A stretch of DNA of 64,000 nt from Pyropia yezoensis (lineage: Eukaryota > Rhodophyta > Bangiophyceae > Bangiales > Bangiaceae), in NCBI GenBank assembly GCA_009829735.1, contig CM020620.1, forward strand, positions 3,526,299-3,590,298, given 5' to 3'. The number at the start of each line of letters is the position of its first letter. The stretch's first letter is position 1. The notes under the pieces are model-generated. The model was not told the DNA's origin. It did no database searches and worked only from the letters and a program-made list of their open reading frames with translations. The position numbers were made by a program, and so were the translations under genes. Below, piece after piece: positions 62,231-64,000 of the stretch.

Positions 62231-64000
62231 ATGGCGACTCCGGGAGTGGAGACGGACTCTCTTGACGAGCGCATGGAGGACACCTCCTACGGTGCAGCAC
62301 CCGCCGGGACTTCCGGCGGGGGCTCCGCGATCGCTCCGGGGGATGGGACTCCCGCGTCACCCGGCTTTGGGTTGACGGCGGGGTCTCCCCCGGAGGCGGG
62401 ACAAGTTGTCCCGCGTGAGGCCTTGGGGCGGTGGTTTTACCCCGCTTGGCCTCTTTATGAGGAAGGGTTGACTGTTCTTCGCTGTGGCCGACTTGGCGCA
62501 GCGATGGGCCGGGTATGGGACCGCCTACGGGAGAAGTATCCCCGTAGGGTCGGGTTCCCGGCCGGCTTCAGGACGGACCAGTTTGCCTTCCTGGACGACG
62601 AGGAGGTTGAAGACGTCCAACGTGCCAAGGCCATGGTGGACCGCGGGGGAACTATCCCGGGTCCCGGCGACTTGCCGACCTTCACGTGGGACGCTGTGGC
62701 AACTCGCCCACCGTACCTCCACGAGGCCGATCCGCACACTCATCACTTTGATGTGCGGATGGAGAAAGACTTCCGGCGAGGTCCCTACTTGGTGACCTCG
62801 GCTCAACTTGAGTTTCCTCAACAGTCTGCTGCCAGTAAGGAGCAGTACTATCCGAAGAAGCCCGAGTGGTGGCCTCAAGTTGAGGTCCCCTACGGGTTCC
62901 CGGCGCTGTTGCCCCGGTTGCTTGACCACTTCGGCTCCGTCATGTTGACGGCTGCCCCTGATCACCTGGTGTGGGCCATGTTGGCCACCCAGTGGCTCCT
63001 CGAGGTCATGTCGACCTGGGTGTCCTGTGTTCAGCGGCGGGGGATGCTCTGGCATCTCCCCCTCCGGCTCATCCAGGGTTTGGAACAGCTCACCCCTCAG
63101 CTAGTTGCTGAGGGGTGCTCATCAGGACAACTCACTCTACTTGAGGAGATGCTCCGGCTCCATAAGTTTATCGAGTGGGAGAGCATTGAGCACAAGTTGC
63201 GCCGCCCCACTCGTGGGCCCAAGGACGATGGCGCACTTCGCCAGTTCGTATGGGTCGCTCGTGAACTTCATGACGGCCGTGTGGTCCTACGAGAGGGGTT
63301 GGGCATCGGGGACTACCCGTATGCCCCGGGGGTGGATCGCCACACTGCGCCACCCCCGGACAAGCCCATAGTTATGGCCGTGCCGTCCTATGATGACCAC
63401 ATGACTCAACCCACTGCGGGAGCCCCAAGTCGGGGTCGCAGTTACACCCGGGTACCGCCACCTCGGCGGGCCCCTCCGCTTCCTCCAGTTCCTTTCCAAC
63501 CTCACGGGAACATCCCGATCAGCGTGGCCGTGGAGTCTTCCACCCCGGTGTCCCCCAACTTGGGGGCCACCCTCCTGACGGTATACCCCAAGTTGGTGTT
63601 GCCGCTCACGCCTCTAACCTCAGAGATGATGATCACCACGTTGGTGCGCACCATTTCCTGGTTGGCCGCGTCGACCGCAACCCTACAGAGATCCGAGACT
63701 CCTCAACTTGAGGAGCGCGTTCGTACTGCAGTAGCGACCGCGAGTTGCGAGTCGGTGGCGGAGTTTATGACAGCCGAGTTGGCTCGTATTGGGGCTATTA
63801 TGCCCCAGCCAGCCCCACTTGGGCGTGGCAAACGTCGCGCGAGCCGGGCATACTCGCCTCCTCGCCGTCGTCGCCGACACTCTCGGCGCTCTCCCTCCGT
63901 GTCGGAAGACGAGTTGTCTTACTCCGTCTCGGAGTCCTCTACCCCGTCGGAGACGGAGTCTGTCCAGCGTCTGCGTCGCAAACTTGCGCGCAAGACCAGG
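62231..64000 (+). CDS. E3 antisense ORF, intact, partial at window edge
   Basis: From an ATG in GCCATGG context (MATPGVETDSLDERMED) the frame is open for all 590 codons to the last base. The N-terminus is acidic and Gly/Ser-rich. Residues 75-330 look folded: GRWFYPAWPLYEEGL, RPPYLHEADPHTHHFDVRM, FRRGPYLVTSAQLEFP, EWWPQVEVPYGFPALLP, then Leu/Trp-rich helices (WAMLATQWLLEVMSTWV) and FVWVARELHDGRVVL with GDYPYAPGV. A Pro-rich linker and a helical part follow (MMITTLVRTISWLAAST). The end is basic and Ser/Arg-rich (RGKRRASRAYSPPRRRRR), like a nucleic-acid-binding or nuclear-targeting tail. It is related to the antisense ORF of E1. No known family was recognised, and it is not an envelope-like protein: there is no signal peptide and no clear transmembrane anchor. 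Confidence 0.85.
   Translation, partial: MATPGVETDSLDERMEDTSYGAAPAGTSGGGSAIAPGDGTPASPGFGLTAGSPPEAGQVVPREALGRWFYPAWPLYEEGLTVLRCGRLGAAMGRVWDRLREKYPRRVGFPAGFRTDQFAFLDDEEVEDVQRAKAMVDRGGTIPGPGDLPTFTWDAVATRPPYLHEADPHTHHFDVRMEKDFRRGPYLVTSAQLEFPQQSAASKEQYYPKKPEWWPQVEVPYGFPALLPRLLDHFGSVMLTAAPDHLVWAMLATQWLLEVMSTWVSCVQRRGMLWHLPLRLIQGLEQLTPQLVAEGCSSGQLTLLEEMLRLHKFIEWESIEHKLRRPTRGPKDDGALRQFVWVARELHDGRVVLREGLGIGDYPYAPGVDRHTAPPPDKPIVMAVPSYDDHMTQPTAGAPSRGRSYTRVPPPRRAPPLPPVPFQPHGNIPISVAVESSTPVSPNLGATLLTVYPKLVLPLTPLTSEMMITTLVRTISWLAASTATLQRSETPQLEERVRTAVATASCESVAEFMTAELARIGAIMPQPAPLGRGKRRASRAYSPPRRRRRHSRRSPSVSEDELSYSVSESSTPSETESVQRLRRKLARKTR

Larger units (their letters stand above)
61424..64000 (-). mobile_element. 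E3: LTR retrotransposon, left end only, with an intact antisense ORF
   Basis: An LTR (61424-61892) is followed by a polypurine tract in the orientation of a minus-strand element, then a plus-strand ORF that runs off the window. This is the same order as at the left ends of E1 and E2, so gag and pol are expected to the right. It interrupts an ammonium transporter exon. Confidence 0.8.

Overview
The window is eukaryotic nuclear DNA, very GC-rich between transposons. Host genes are mostly single long open frames. They encode proteins swollen with Ala, Gly, Pro and Ser runs, and only one intron can be placed with confidence. A plastid-style CRM-domain protein, an ammonium transporter and this low intron content suggest a GC-rich alga. 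My best guess is a bangiophyte red alga of the Porphyra/Pyropia kind. That is inference, because no organism-specific marker was seen.

Layout. At 1-848 and 10922-14738 (minus strand) lies a repeat-rich protein gene with a Myb/SANT-like, NAM-associated domain. It is split by a Ty3/gypsy LTR retrotransposon (E1, 849-10921). At 16322-26778 lies a second, recent Ty3/gypsy element (E2), inserted into unremarkable DNA. From 27.7 to 61.4 kb is a host gene cluster: a CCR4/nocturnin-like EEP nuclease (+), a DEAD-box RNA helicase (-), an uncertain low-complexity ORF (-), a bZIP-like protein (-), a large Gly/Ala-rich nuclear protein (-), a very large repeat protein (+), a CRM/YhbY RNA-binding protein (+), a spliced membrane protein (-), a GT14 glycosyltransferase (+), an Spt20-like SAGA subunit (-), and the 3' part of an ammonium transporter (-). 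A third LTR retrotransposon (E3, from 61424) cuts the transporter in an exon and runs off the right edge.

The retrotransposons are the most interesting part. E1 and E2 are complete in structure: target-site duplications, LTRs, a shared primer-binding site, polypurine tracts, gag, pol, and chromodomain-like C-termini. All three elements lie on the minus strand. Each carries a second, long ORF on the opposite strand (+) between the 3' LTR and the 3' end of pol. In E3 this antisense ORF is open for 590 codons to the window edge. The E1 and E3 antisense proteins are recognisably related; that of E2 matches in position and character but has diverged. In both E1 and E2, gag ends with a GGGAAA[A/C] slippery heptamer followed by pol in the -1 frame.

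E1 and E2 are both broken by stops and frameshifts, and four of their five premature stops are TAG. Several host genes change frame at long G/C homopolymers, which may reflect assembly error. Coordinates of such genes span both frames.
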